The notes beneath the pieces are model-generated. The model saw only the letters and a program-made list of their open reading frames with translations, ran no database searches and was not told where the DNA came from. Both the position numbers and the translations under genes were made by a program. From Paenibacillus sp. FSL H3-0469 (GTDB taxonomy: Bacteria; Bacillota; Bacilli; Paenibacillales; Paenibacillaceae), in the NCBI RefSeq assembly GCF_038051945.1, contig NZ_CP150302.1, positions 6,448,001 through 6,512,000 on the forward strand: 64,000 bases of DNA, in the 5' to 3' direction. Below, one piece after another: positions 44,110-53,533 of the stretch. Numbering within the stretch: position 1 is the first letter of the stretch; the number at the start of each line of letters is the position of its first letter.

Positions 44110-46371
44110 ATGGTTATGGGAGCTCCCAATCCGGACAACAAGACAGATAAAACGAAGGAGAGTAGGGTAAAAGTGGCGAAAAACAGTAAAAAGCCAAAGA
44201 GCATACAAAAGGCTAAGGCCCAAAAGACAGAAGCTTCACAGACAACAAGCAACACGGCAGAGAAGAGAAATTACAGGACAGTATTGAACAGCTCGCTACG
44301 ACAGGTGAAGAGGGTGAACCCGACTAAATCCGTTGGGGTGAAGCTGTTCCTGATCTTCTTATCTTCTATCGTGGTGGTGGTCCTGTTCTTAGGACTTCTG
44401 TCTTACAACAAAGCGAAGAATACAATTAAAGAGAATGTGTCTGAAGCCAACCGGCAGACGATTATTCAGACCTCAGAGAAGCTGGATATTACCTTGAAGC
44501 AGTATGAGAGTCTCGCGCTTCAGTTATATTTTGATACACAGATGCAGGCCAATCTGACAGAGCTGTCCTCAGCGAAGAGCAGCTACGATAAGTTCGTGGC
44601 TACAGATGCAATCAGTAAGAAGCTGTCCAGCCAGACGACAACAGATGCCAATATCGTCGCCATATCACTCATTCCGGAGGACCCTGAGATGGGGATCGTC
44701 TCCAGCGGAAGCACCGGTCTCGCGGGTGATGATGTGAGAGCTCAGGAATGGTACAAGACTGTGGTCAAGAATTCAAGCTCTTATGAGCCTTATTATACGG
44801 AAGAAGCCAAATCCGCCCAGAACTACTGGTTCCCTACAGCCGTTGAAGGCAGCGGCGGCAAGAACCTGGCCATGGTCAGAACGCTTAAGAATCTGGGCTC
44901 CAATGCCTCTTATGTAGTCATGCTGGAGCTTAAGAGCACCCTTCTGGAAGAAGCCTTCAAGAGTGTGCAGCTTGGGGATGGCTCACGGATTCAACTGGTT
45001 GCCCCGGATGGAATCGTAGTGGCATCCTCGCAGCCTGAAGAGGACGGCAAAGCCACCGTACTGAATTTCATCAAGGACAGCAAGGTGAACAATGACAGCA
45101 CGGAAGCGAAGGATGAGAACGGCAAGAATATCCTTGCTGTGTACAACCCGATGCAGAAGGCAGACTGGAAGCTTGCCGGTGTAGTTCCTACCGGACAACT
45201 GGTTCAAGCTGCCACGCCGATTCTGTTTACCACCTTCCTTGCTGCGGGAGCGGCAGCCGTGCTTGCTATGATTGTCGGCTTCTGGATGGTCCAGTTGATC
45301 GCCAAGCCGCTGGCACGCCTCAAGGACCTGATGCTGGAGGGAGCCGAAGGCAACCTGAGTGTCCGTACAGAGTATGTCTCGAAGGATGAGATCGGCCAGC
45401 TGTCGGCTTCCTTCAATATGATGATGGGTAAGATTACTGAGCTGGTAGCCCAGACTACAGATACAGCCCGCGAAGTCCTTGAGACTGCGGGTGAGCTGGG
45501 GGATGCCTCGCGCAAGACGGCGATCTCCGCCAAGGAGATTGCTGCGGCCACGGAAGAGATTGCCGGCGGTGCCGGAAGTCTGGCCCAGGAAGCCGAGCGC
45601 GGCAATGAACTGACTGACCTGATTGCTACGCAGATGCAGAGTGTTATCGCAGCCAACTCCGAGATGGATCAGGCAGCCCGTGGAGTTGGGGAAGCCAGCG
45701 GACAGGGTGCTGTACAGCTGGAAGCGCTGCTGGATCAGACCGGACGTACAGGTGAAATGACCTCTGCTCTGGTGGATAGAGTCAATAATCTCAAGGAAAC
45801 GGTATATTCCGTAATCAAGGTGCTGGATGTGATGAAGAATATTACCCAGCAGACGAACATTTTGTCTCTGAATGCAACGATTGAAGCAGCGAGAGCAGGC
45901 GAAGCCGGCCGTGGCTTCATGGTAGTCGCAGGGGAGGTCCGTGAGCTTGCCGACCAATCCAAACAATCCATTGCTCTGGTCGCCGGTATTACAGATAAGA
46001 TCGTAGCTGAGATGGATGAGACGGTTGCTGTCCTGTCTGAAGTGGCTCCGCTGTTCAAGGAGCAGATGGTATCCGTGAAGAGTACCAGTGAGATTTTCGT
46101 GTCCGTTAAGGGTCAAATGGAGGACTTTATTACGAGTCTGGAGTCTGTAACAGGGGCCATCGACAGTCTGAACCATTCACAGGGCGTGCTATCCGATGCT
46201 ATGGGGAATGTAAGTGCGGTGGCGCAGCAATCCTCGGCAACCTCGGAAGAGGTTGCGTCGCTCAGCAGTGAGCAGCAGAATGTCAGTGATCATCTCGTAG
46301 CCTTGTCGAACAAGCTGCAAGGGGCTTCTACCCAACTGGAGAGCAAGCTGTCACTGTTTACGATCAAATAA
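44110..46371 (+). CDS. Methyl-accepting chemotaxis protein with long basic N-terminus
   Basis: A transmembrane chemoreceptor of about 753 residues. Residues 1-75 form an unusual Lys-rich cytoplasmic leader (KNSKKPKSIQKAKAQK). TM1 is near 77-99, an extracellular dCache-like sensor fills about 100-365, TM2 is near 370-394, then HAMP, then the signalling domain with ITQQTNILSLNATIEAARAG near 578-597. It is clearly paralogous to the receptor at 60586. The start is uncertain: GTG 44107, ATG 44110 and ATG 44116 are in frame downstream of AGGAGA. Confidence 0.92.
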   Translation: MVMGAPNPDNKTDKTKESRVKVAKNSKKPKSIQKAKAQKTEASQTTSNTAEKRNYRTVLNSSLRQVKRVNPTKSVGVKLFLIFLSSIVVVVLFLGLLSYNKAKNTIKENVSEANRQTIIQTSEKLDITLKQYESLALQLYFDTQMQANLTELSSAKSSYDKFVATDAISKKLSSQTTTDANIVAISLIPEDPEMGIVSSGSTGLAGDDVRAQEWYKTVVKNSSSYEPYYTEEAKSAQNYWFPTAVEGSGGKNLAMVRTLKNLGSNASYVVMLELKSTLLEEAFKSVQLGDGSRIQLVAPDGIVVASSQPEEDGKATVLNFIKDSKVNNDSTEAKDENGKNILAVYNPMQKADWKLAGVVPTGQLVQAATPILFTTFLAAGAAAVLAMIVGFWMVQLIAKPLARLKDLMLEGAEGNLSVRTEYVSKDEIGQLSASFNMMMGKITELVAQTTDTAREVLETAGELGDASRKTAISAKEIAAATEEIAGGAGSLAQEAERGNELTDLIATQMQSVIAANSEMDQAARGVGEASGQGAVQLEALLDQTGRTGEMTSALVDRVNNLKETVYSVIKVLDVMKNITQQTNILSLNATIEAARAGEAGRGFMVVAGEVRELADQSKQSIALVAGITDKIVAEMDETVAVLSEVAPLFKEQMVSVKSTSEIFVSVKGQMEDFITSLESVTGAIDSLNHSQGVLSDAMGNVSAVAQQSSATSEEVASLSSEQQNVSDHLVALSNKLQGASTQLESKLSLFTIK

Positions 46372-46395
46372 TATTTAGAGCTGTTCTGATTTCAG

Positions 46396-46437
46396 GGCGT
46401 CACGCAAGCCGCATTCGGCTGCGTGATGCCCTTTTTA
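46396..46437 (+). terminator. Terminator after chemoreceptor
   Basis: AGGGCGTCACGCAGCC-like arm pairs with GGCTGCGTGATGCCCT, with T5 following. Confidence 0.85.
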
Positions 46438-46504
46438 GTTGATGTACAGGAATGCTGCGCCGAGGGATATGCCCCATGTTTCACAGCCGTACCATTTTTT
46501 AAGG

Positions 46505-46690
46505 AATCCTGCACGAATTGCAACAATGCTGCCCCGTAGAAGCGGTCTATGCTAAAATCCTGCACGAATTGCAACAAATCCTACGCTAACTTGCTCAAAA
46601 CGTCGGAATTTGTGCAAATAATGCAACAATTGGAGCTTAGCCAGTATTATTATTTAAGGAATCCTGCAAAAAGTACAACAATACAGCTCC
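46505..46690. repeat. 51-bp-period array (core AATCCTGCACGAATTGCAACAA)
   Basis: Units start at 46505, 46556, 46607 and 46660, that is, steps of 51, 51 and 53 bases. Each carries AATCCTGCA or a relative, then a short spacer and TGCAACAAT. The interunit sequence often contains GCTAA or GCTTAG. The step size equals that of the arrays at 2.4 and 62.7 kb. Confidence 0.85.
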
Positions 46691-46840
46691 TTACAGGCGA
46701 CCGGTGAGAGAGGCACCAGCATCCTTCACCCGCAGGGTCATTTTATCCATTAGTTGGTCTTTCTCAAAGGTTTACTATGCGTCGCAAGCACCGTACCACA
46801 GATATGAAAATATTAGTACCTCTCTATATGCTTGTTCAGT

Positions 46841-46918
46841 CAACGTCCGCCTGAAAGCTTTCCGAAGGAAAGCTAGCATTGTATGCATAAGCTTGTCACC
46901 GGATTTATATAGAAGCTT
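46841..46918. repeat. Dispersed repeat family B, partial
   Basis: AACGTCCGCCTGAAAGCTTTC, then CGAAGGAAAGCT and TTGTCACCGGATTTATA, closely match 8509-8575. It lies in the gene-free gap 46438-47042, just upstream of the kinase promoter. Confidence 0.8.
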
Positions 46919-46943
46919 ATTTTGGTTGAGTGCACATCCTTCC

Positions 46944-46972
46944 TTGTACATCCTTAAGCGAATGCGTATAAT
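46944..46972 (+). promoter_or_regulatory. Promoter of the kinase operon
   Basis: TTGTAC, 17 bases, TATAAT, 70 bases before the kinase start. Confidence 0.7.
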
Positions 46973-47042
46973 AGTTTTGTTAGGGTTTTGTTATTGTTGT
47001 TTGCTGAATTAGTTATGTAATCTGAACCAGGGAGAAGGCCGA

Positions 47043-48929
47043 ATGAGAGCAGCACGCAATAACAACTGGTGGTCTTATATCGTGGATATGTCCATGGAGC
47101 GCAAGCTGTTCCTGGTCTTTCTCGTCATTATTACGCTCCCGCTATCATTCATCAGTGTGATCAGCTTCAAGAGCTACTCGGAATCCATCCAGGCGAACAC
47201 AATCGCCTATTCCGAGAAGCTGATCGATCAAATGATGGATTCCATCGATGATTACATAGAAGATATGAAACGGATGTCTTCCATGCCCGCCTACGTCAAT
47301 GAGATTAAGCAGAATCTGATCCGCTCGAACCGCTATTATGAGCAAAAGCAGATGATGGAAGGCAAGCAGGACACGGCTCGGGTGGCTCCCGGCGATTTGG
47401 ATCTTCTGCTGTCCATTCAGCGGGGTATCGAAGAGAATATTTCATTTATTAACAATATTAAGCGGGGAACCAATTCGGTCTATATTTTTGATGCCTACGG
47501 GAATGGTTACTATTCTGCCAAGGATGGGGGCGTCCGGCTGGATCTGCAACAGAGCTACAGGTTCTGGAGCGAGCAGGTAAAGGGCTCCGGCGGAGAAGCG
47601 ACCCTTCTGGGAACGCAGGCATATACAAGTAATTTGCAGAGTACCCGGTATGCCTTTACAGTGGTGCGTCCCATTCTGGACGGGCTATGGAAGCCAGCCG
47701 GCCTGATCGCGGTGGAGGCTAACTTCAGTAATCTGGAGAATCAGGTGGCGGAGCTGGACAAGGTGACCCGGGGGAAATCGATCCTTGTGGATCAGTCAGG
47801 CAAAGTCATCTATGACAGTGAGCAGAAGCTGCTGACTGCGGATATTTCCCGGTCCTCCTTGTTCCGTGCTGCAGAAGGGAGCTCGGGGAGCTTTTATGAC
47901 ACTGTATCCGGCAAGGACCGTCTTAATATCTATTCAAGCTCAACCAAGACGAACTGGAAGGTGATTATTTCCATACCGGTGGACGAATTGACCCGTGGAG
48001 TGAAGCTGACCCGCAATGCGACTATAGGCGCTACTCTAATCATCATTGTGCTGGCCCTGATCATCTCGCTCATTCTGTCGTTTGCCCTGACCAAGCCGCT
48101 GACCCAAATGATCCAGCTGATGAAAAAAGTGCAGGGCGGCGATCTCGATGTGACCTTCCGCATTAAACGCCGTGACGAGATTGGTCTCCTGGGGCATCAA
48201 TTCAACCGTATGCTGGCCCGCATTCGTCAACTGATCCAGGATATTTACCAGATTGAGGAACAGAAGAAGGTGGCGGAGCTTCAGGCGCTTCAGAGCCAGA
48301 TCAATCCGCATTTTATCTACAATACGCTAGAAACGATCCGGATGACCGCAGAGATTAATGATGATGTGGAGGCCGCTGATATGATCTCCATTCTGGGGAA
48401 GCTGCTCCGCTACAGCACCAGTGACTTGACCGGCTGGGCAACGATGAAGCAGGAGCTGCTGTATGTGCGAAACTATGTGGAGCTGCTGGGCAGCCGGTAT
48501 CCCGGCAGATTTGAGCTGACAATGGATGTTCCCGAGGCGCTTGACAACTATTCCATGATTAAGCTGGTTTTTCAGCCGATTATTGAGAATGCTGCGTATC
48601 ACGGGCTGGATGATACCAAGTCCCGGATGCATCTGAGCATCAAGTGTGAGTATACAGAGCAGAGGCTTCTGTTCCATATCCGTGATGACGGCTGTGGAAT
48701 GGATCAGGTTACACTGGATAAGCTGAGGGAGAGACTCCGGCATGAAGCCCCTCCGAAGAAGAGCATTAATGGAGGGATTGGGATGGCAAATGTGCACCAG
48801 CGCCTTCAGCTTCATTATGGTCCGGCCTATGGGATTGAGGTGTTCAGCAAGCCTGGCGAGGGTACGGATGTAATTTTGTCATTGCCGCTGCCGGGAATTA
48901 CTCCCTTAATTGAAGGGGAGACCCCTTGA
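47043..48929 (+). CDS. YesM-type sensor histidine kinase
   Basis: A 628-residue membrane sensor kinase. TM1 is near 21-43, an extracellular dCache-like region fills about 44-315, TM2 is near 320-346, then HAMP, then a His_kinase domain with phospho-acceptor His423 in QINPHFIYN. A HATPase_c domain ends with DDGCGMD and GGIGMANVHQRL. It most likely phosphorylates the YesN-type regulator at 55020, which lies 6 kb away. GGGAGAAGG precedes the ATG. The next gene is a binding lipoprotein, suggesting a three-part sensing unit. Confidence 0.93.
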   Translation: MRAARNNNWWSYIVDMSMERKLFLVFLVIITLPLSFISVISFKSYSESIQANTIAYSEKLIDQMMDSIDDYIEDMKRMSSMPAYVNEIKQNLIRSNRYYEQKQMMEGKQDTARVAPGDLDLLLSIQRGIEENISFINNIKRGTNSVYIFDAYGNGYYSAKDGGVRLDLQQSYRFWSEQVKGSGGEATLLGTQAYTSNLQSTRYAFTVVRPILDGLWKPAGLIAVEANFSNLENQVAELDKVTRGKSILVDQSGKVIYDSEQKLLTADISRSSLFRAAEGSSGSFYDTVSGKDRLNIYSSSTKTNWKVIISIPVDELTRGVKLTRNATIGATLIIIVLALIISLILSFALTKPLTQMIQLMKKVQGGDLDVTFRIKRRDEIGLLGHQFNRMLARIRQLIQDIYQIEEQKKVAELQALQSQINPHFIYNTLETIRMTAEINDDVEAADMISILGKLLRYSTSDLTGWATMKQELLYVRNYVELLGSRYPGRFELTMDVPEALDNYSMIKLVFQPIIENAAYHGLDDTKSRMHLSIKCEYTEQRLLFHIRDDGCGMDQVTLDKLRERLRHEAPPKKSINGGIGMANVHQRLQLHYGPAYGIEVFSKPGEGTDVILSLPLPGITPLIEGETP

Positions 48930-48941
48930 GGAGGAATGGGC

Positions 48942-50252
48942 TTGAAACGGATGATTGTACGTTTTCCGGTGTATGCCGTGCTGCTTCTGATGCTGCTACT
49001 GCTGGCAAGCGGCTGTAACAGCCGGAGCAGTGGAGGGCCTGCCCCGGTTCCGGCTGCCTCTGCCGGAGAGGAAGCGCCTTCTGAGTTGTCCGGTACGATC
49101 GTGATGCTGACGAACCGGATTGATCTGATTGAGAATGGAACATTTAAGGGCTATGCGGAGGAATTCAGGAAGCGGTATCCTGAAGCCCAGGTGGAATTTG
49201 AGGGTCTCTCCAGCTATGCCACGGATATCCTGGTCCGCTTGTCCACCAAGGACACTGGGGATGTCCTGTTGCTTCCGGTCAATCTGCCTGCGAAGGAACT
49301 GGAGCTTTTCTTCGAGCCGCTGAGTGAGGAATTGGCGGCGCAGGAGCGGTTCACGACCTTTGCAACCTTTGACGGCAAGCGATACGGGATGTCTACAGGC
49401 AATACCACGAGTGGGATCGTATACAACAAGAAGGCTTTTGAGCGGGCGGGGATTGATCAGGTGCCGCAGACGCTTGATGAATTCTACGCGGCCTGTGCCA
49501 AGCTGAAGCAGGCGGGCATCATCCCGCTGTATATGAATTACGGAGCCGTCTGGCCGCTGCGGGAGTGGGGCAATAATCTGGTTAATTATATGACGGGGAA
49601 CCCCGATTATTTGAATGATATGGTTCATGAGGACAATCCCTGGCAGATCGGTAACGAATGGGGACAGGCTCTGGGGATTGCCAGAACGATGATGGCCAAG
49701 GGTTATGTCGAGGAGCAGTTATTCTCCAACAGCTGGGAGATCTCCAAATCCAGACTGGCCAAGGGAGAAGCAGGCATGTATCTGCAGGGGAACTGGACCA
49801 TCCGGCAGATCATTGATGCAGGCGCTTCGCCAGAGGATATAGGCTTCTTTCCTTTTCCATATGACAACGGTACGGCCCATTATGCGGCACTCAATCCCGA
49901 CTGGTTCATGGGGGTTAGCAGATTCAGCCGCCATAAAGAGCTTGCGATGGCTTGGCTTCAGTATTTCATCACAGAAACTTCGTATGCGAAAGATTGGGGG
50001 TTTCTTCCGGCGAAGGGTTCGGACGAACCCGCTTTACAGCAATATAGTGAGTTCCTTTCCTATCATCCGAAGCTGATTGAGGCTACGGTGCAGACGGATG
50101 CGTTCATTGATCTGGCGAACCGGACGAAGCTGAGCTTCTGGTCGGGCGATTATATTCAGGATGTGCTCGCCGCACCGGATCTGCAGAAGTCCTTTGACCA
50201 GTTGAATGCGAAATGGAAGGAAGCGCGTATGAGTCAGCAGTCTGCTCCGTAA
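48942..50252 (+). CDS. Sugar-binding lipoprotein linked to the kinase
   Basis: An extracellular solute-binding protein of 436 residues with lipobox LASGC near residues 21-25. It is a paralog of the transporter-linked protein at 56123; compare GDVLLLPVNLPAKELELFFE with GDVLLLPTSVAIKDLPDFFE. It follows the kinase by 12 bases and no permease genes adjoin it, so a sensory rather than transport role is likely. AGGAGG abuts the ATG at 48936 but lies seven bases before the in-frame TTG at 48942, which I prefer. Confidence 0.9.
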   Translation: MKRMIVRFPVYAVLLLMLLLLASGCNSRSSGGPAPVPAASAGEEAPSELSGTIVMLTNRIDLIENGTFKGYAEEFRKRYPEAQVEFEGLSSYATDILVRLSTKDTGDVLLLPVNLPAKELELFFEPLSEELAAQERFTTFATFDGKRYGMSTGNTTSGIVYNKKAFERAGIDQVPQTLDEFYAACAKLKQAGIIPLYMNYGAVWPLREWGNNLVNYMTGNPDYLNDMVHEDNPWQIGNEWGQALGIARTMMAKGYVEEQLFSNSWEISKSRLAKGEAGMYLQGNWTIRQIIDAGASPEDIGFFPFPYDNGTAHYAALNPDWFMGVSRFSRHKELAMAWLQYFITETSYAKDWGFLPAKGSDEPALQQYSEFLSYHPKLIEATVQTDAFIDLANRTKLSFWSGDYIQDVLAAPDLQKSFDQLNAKWKEARMSQQSAP

Positions 50253-50300
50253 CCATCGGACTCTGCACACCAAGCAAGATCAAATTCTGGAGGTATTGTT

Positions 50301-51362
50301 GTGGCCAAAAAAGTAACGATGCAAAAAATAGCCGATCATCTTGGGGTCTCCAAGTTCGTCGTATCCAAATCGCTCTCCGGCAAGGAGGGGGTCAATGAGA
50401 CCACCCGGGAGCGGGTGATTCAAGCCGCCTCTCAGCTGGGATATTTCACCCAAAAAAACGCCTATGTACAAAGTCCGAAGCGCCGTTCGCTGACGGGAGA
50501 GCAAGACCGTAATAAGCAATCCGTGCTGGTGCTGATGCCCAATATCCGTTCTCAGACTCAAGATTCACTATATTGGGGCAAAATCGTCGATGGCATTGCG
50601 CTGGCGCTGGATCAGGAGGGGCTGGGCATGGTGATTATTTCAGAGCACCGGGCTGACAATTTCGTTAATGTACTCAATCCTGACGGTCTGCTTGGTTTGA
50701 TCGGAGTAGGGCAGATCTCCACCTCACTGTTGCTCGAAGTGCACCGGATCGGGCTCCCGCTGGTCATGATCGACCATGAGGATGCTTTAATTCCATGTGA
50801 TACTGTATTTGCGAATAACATCGATTCCATGACCCGGCTCGTCAATCATCTGATAGGCACCGGACATACTCTATTTCACTTTATCGGCAATATCCGTTAC
50901 TCCCGCAGCTTCCGTGACCGTTGGATCGGGTTCCGCAGCGCCTTGGAGGAGAATCATCTGAAGGTCCCGGCCATAGGTGACGAACTGCTGCTGGAGGGAA
51001 TGGATGACCAAATGCTCCGCGACGAATTCAGACGCTGGGTAGCCACCCGGAAAGAATCGGATACCCTGCCTACGGCAATTGTGTGTGCGAACGACTTTAC
51101 AGCCCTCGATGTCAGTGAATTGCTGCGGGAAGCCGGGCTTAGTATTCCCGCAGATCTTTCGGTCACAGGCTTTGATAATATCGAGGATTCCCTGCGGGGG
51201 GTTACTCCGCTTACAACCGTTCATGTGCCTAAGGAGGCTATGGGCCGGGCAGCTGTAGAGAAGCTGCTGAACCGTATCCAGAATTCCGCTGCACCGTTGG
51301 AGAAAATTCTGATCTCCGCAGATATCGTCCACCGGGACTCTGTGGGGAAGCCGCGGGGTTGA
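50301..51362 (+). CDS. LacI family transcriptional regulator
   Basis: A 353-residue LacI/GalR regulator. The N-terminal helix-turn-helix TMQKIADHLGVSKFVVSKSL is near residues 6-25, followed by a periplasmic-binding-protein-like effector domain with DLSVTGFDNIEDSLRGVTPL near 290-309. The GTG start has TGGAGG seven bases upstream. It is the last gene of the kinase operon. Likely targets are the LacI-type operators at 54978 and 55990. Confidence 0.92.
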   Translation: MAKKVTMQKIADHLGVSKFVVSKSLSGKEGVNETTRERVIQAASQLGYFTQKNAYVQSPKRRSLTGEQDRNKQSVLVLMPNIRSQTQDSLYWGKIVDGIALALDQEGLGMVIISEHRADNFVNVLNPDGLLGLIGVGQISTSLLLEVHRIGLPLVMIDHEDALIPCDTVFANNIDSMTRLVNHLIGTGHTLFHFIGNIRYSRSFRDRWIGFRSALEENHLKVPAIGDELLLEGMDDQMLRDEFRRWVATRKESDTLPTAIVCANDFTALDVSELLREAGLSIPADLSVTGFDNIEDSLRGVTPLTTVHVPKEAMGRAAVEKLLNRIQNSAAPLEKILISADIVHRDSVGKPRG

Positions 51363-51498
51363 AGCTGATCCAAAAGCTATGAAATGGCTTGGGACGACCC
51401 TCTTTTTTGAGTTGGATTAACTTGTGAACGTGGTGCGGACGCTCCGCGAACGGACCGTTGCTACAATCGCTGTGCTCGTAAGAATTTTATTTATTTCT

Positions 51499-51544
51499 CT
51501 TAGCGGTAAAAATCCGGAGAGCAAGGCGACCGCTATCGCTTTTC
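51499..51544. repeat. Dispersed repeat family B, inverted fragment
   Basis: CTTAGCGGTAAAAATCCGGA and GAGCAAGGCGACCGCTATCGC match the reverse complement of the 42311-42430 copy with scattered changes. The interval 51363-51622 has no gene. Confidence 0.65.
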
Positions 51545-51622
51545 CGCAATCAGTCCGTCCTCTCCGCTGTTTAAGCGGGAAATGTGCCCACAATCCTTTT
51601 AATATTCATAAAAAAGAAATAA

Positions 51623-52009
51623 ATTCCAGAACATCATTTCGTTTGTGTCGTAAATGCCAATGTTCATCGGCTGGACGACGCCATCTTTGACGCAGCCTAC
51701 CCCGGTGGCGGCCGTGACAGCTATCACCCCAAAATGCTTACCATAGTCATCATTTACGCCTACATCCAGCGAATCTATTCCTCTCGTCAAATCGCCAAAG
51801 CGGTACGAGAGACTATTCCCTTTATTTGGCTGGCTGGGCGGCAGCGACCCGTTTTCCGCACGCTGAATTGCTTCTGTTCCCAGCGAATGAAGAACGTCCT
51901 TGAGACGGTATTTACCGTCATACTTCAGTTTCTGGTTGAAGAGAAATACGTTTCGCTGGAGCATTACTTTTTAGACGGAATCAAATGTATTAAAACAAGC
52001 TACAAATGA
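51623..52009 (+). pseudogene. IS1182 transposase fragment
   Basis: About 128 codons in one frame, from PEHHFVCVVNANVHRLDDAI through AAYPGGGRDSYHPKML, SSRQIAKAVRETIPFIWLAG and VSLEHYFLDGIKC to a stop. This is the N-terminal region of IS1182-type transposases, which usually have about 450-500 residues. The catalytic core beyond the first Asp region is absent and there is no start signal, so it is non-functional. Confidence 0.82.
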
Positions 52010-52122
52010 CCAAAAACTCAAGAAGCAGCGATTCTCCAATAATGAGAGAATCGCTGCTTTTTGAGATTTAAGCTTTTGAAGATAGAGCCCTGTCTCGGCT
52101 AGGTTACTTTTGGGACAGCCCC
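51623..52122 (+). mobile_element. IS1182-family remnant
   Basis: A truncated element: part of the transposase gene, a perfect 14-bp-arm terminator hairpin at 52024-52060, and a right end TTTTGGGACAGCCCC at 52108-52122 of the type that bounds IS1182 elements. The left end and most of the transposase are missing. Confidence 0.7.
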
Positions 52123-52124
52123 AT

Positions 52125-52200
52125 TAAATCGGCCGGAAGCGGGCCAGATGGAAAACTGAAGGGGTTGTCCCCGAAGTGATTTTCTATGGGCGGCGACAGC
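52125..52200. repeat. Single 51-bp-family unit
   Basis: The flank GGCCGGAAGCGGGCCAGATG matches the unit flanks at 2.4 and 62.7 kb. The core is GGGGTTGTCCCC within near-symmetric GAAAAC and GATTTTC. The rest of the gap up to 52357 has no gene. Confidence 0.6.
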
Positions 52201-52357
52201 CACTTGCAGAAATCTCCGGAAGCCAAAGGATACCTCCATTTTACTTTTTGTTTCTTTTTTAAGGATGGAAGAATAGCATCCCGCTTAAACAGCGGAGCGT
52301 CCATCCAAGTGCTCACGTTGATACCACTACGCAATAAAGAGTTGTACCGCTTGTGTG

Positions 52358-53533
52358 TTATTTCACCTGCAAATTCCGGTCGATCAAAGCGATGCGCTGC
52401 TGTACGCAGGCATAGGAACGAAGCGGATCTTCAGGAGTATTCATGACATAATCGAGCAGTTGGTCTACAGTGGTGGCAGCTACATGGATGCGGGTATCGG
52501 AGGAGGCATAATAGATAAAGACCTCGCCGTTGTCACGGGCAATGACGCCGTTGCAGAAGACAACATTGGATACATCGCCGACGCGCTCTTCACCGTCTGG
52601 AGCAATGTAATGTCCGCCTGGGGCATGAGTCACGCGGTTAGGCTCCGCAAGGTCAGACAAGAAGGCATACAGCACATAGCGCAGGCCGGCAGCCGTATTG
52701 CGGACGCCATGGGCGATGTGCAGCCAGCCGAGCGGTGTTTTGATCGGGGCCGGACCTTGTCCGTTCTTCACTTCTTTGATGGTATGGTAGTAGCGCTGGT
52801 CCATGATCGTCTCGCGGGTGATAACGGCGTTCTCAATCTGTTCCGATAAGCCCCACCCGATGCCGCCGCCGGAACCGGCGTCAATGAACCCGTCCTGCGG
52901 GCGCGTGTAGAAGGCATACTTGCCGTCAACAAATTCTGGATGCAGGACCACGTTGCGCTGTTGGGCCGAGCCGGTCTTAAGATCGGCGAGACGCTCCCAG
53001 GTCTTGAGATCCTTGGTACGGGTAATGCCGCACTGCGCAACGGCGCTGGACAAATCGCCAGGGACAGCGTCCGGGTCCTTGCGTTCGGTGCAGAACAGGC
53101 CGTAGATCCAGCCATCCTCATGCTGTACCAGGCGCATATCATAGACGTTGATATCCGGATCTGCGGTCTCAGGAAGCACTACGGGGTGATCCCAGAAGCG
53201 GAAGCCGTCCACACCGCTGCTGCTCTCGGCAACGGCGAAGAAGGATTTGCGGTCATTACCTTCCACCCGGGCAACGATGTAGAATTTGCTATTCAGTTCA
53301 ATGGCTCCTGGATTGAATACGCCATTCACTCCGATTCTCTCTGCGAAATAAGGGTTGCTCTCCTCATTGAAGTCGTAACGCCAGATCAGGGGGGCGTGCT
53401 CCGCAGTGAGCAGGGGATACTTGTAGCGGTCATAAATACCGTTGCCGTAAGGCAGCTTCTCATTGGGGCGAGTGATGAGTGCCTCATAGCGTTCCGTTAA
53501 CGCCTGCTTGCGTTGTTCAAAGATTGTGCTCAT
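52358..53533 (-). CDS. GH130 4-O-beta-mannosylglucose phosphorylase
   Basis: A cytoplasmic phosphorylase of 391 residues that splits mannosyl-glucose with phosphate into mannose-1-phosphate and glucose. The sequence follows the GH130_1 enzymes: LITRPNEKLPYGNGIYDRYK near 20-39, the DINVYDMRL segment with the likely general acid Asp, RNVVLHPEFVDGKYAFYTRP and KEVKNGQGPAPIKTPLGWLH. The start overlaps the stop of the 2-epimerase gene (ATGA), so the pair is coupled. The epimerase supplies its substrate from mannobiose. Confidence 0.93.
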   Translation of the reverse strand: MSTIFEQRKQALTERYEALITRPNEKLPYGNGIYDRYKYPLLTAEHAPLIWRYDFNEESNPYFAERIGVNGVFNPGAIELNSKFYIVARVEGNDRKSFFAVAESSSGVDGFRFWDHPVVLPETADPDINVYDMRLVQHEDGWIYGLFCTERKDPDAVPGDLSSAVAQCGITRTKDLKTWERLADLKTGSAQQRNVVLHPEFVDGKYAFYTRPQDGFIDAGSGGGIGWGLSEQIENAVITRETIMDQRYYHTIKEVKNGQGPAPIKTPLGWLHIAHGVRNTAAGLRYVLYAFLSDLAEPNRVTHAPGGHYIAPDGEERVGDVSNVVFCNGVIARDNGEVFIYYASSDTRIHVAATTVDQLLDYVMNTPEDPLRSYACVQQRIALIDRNLQVK

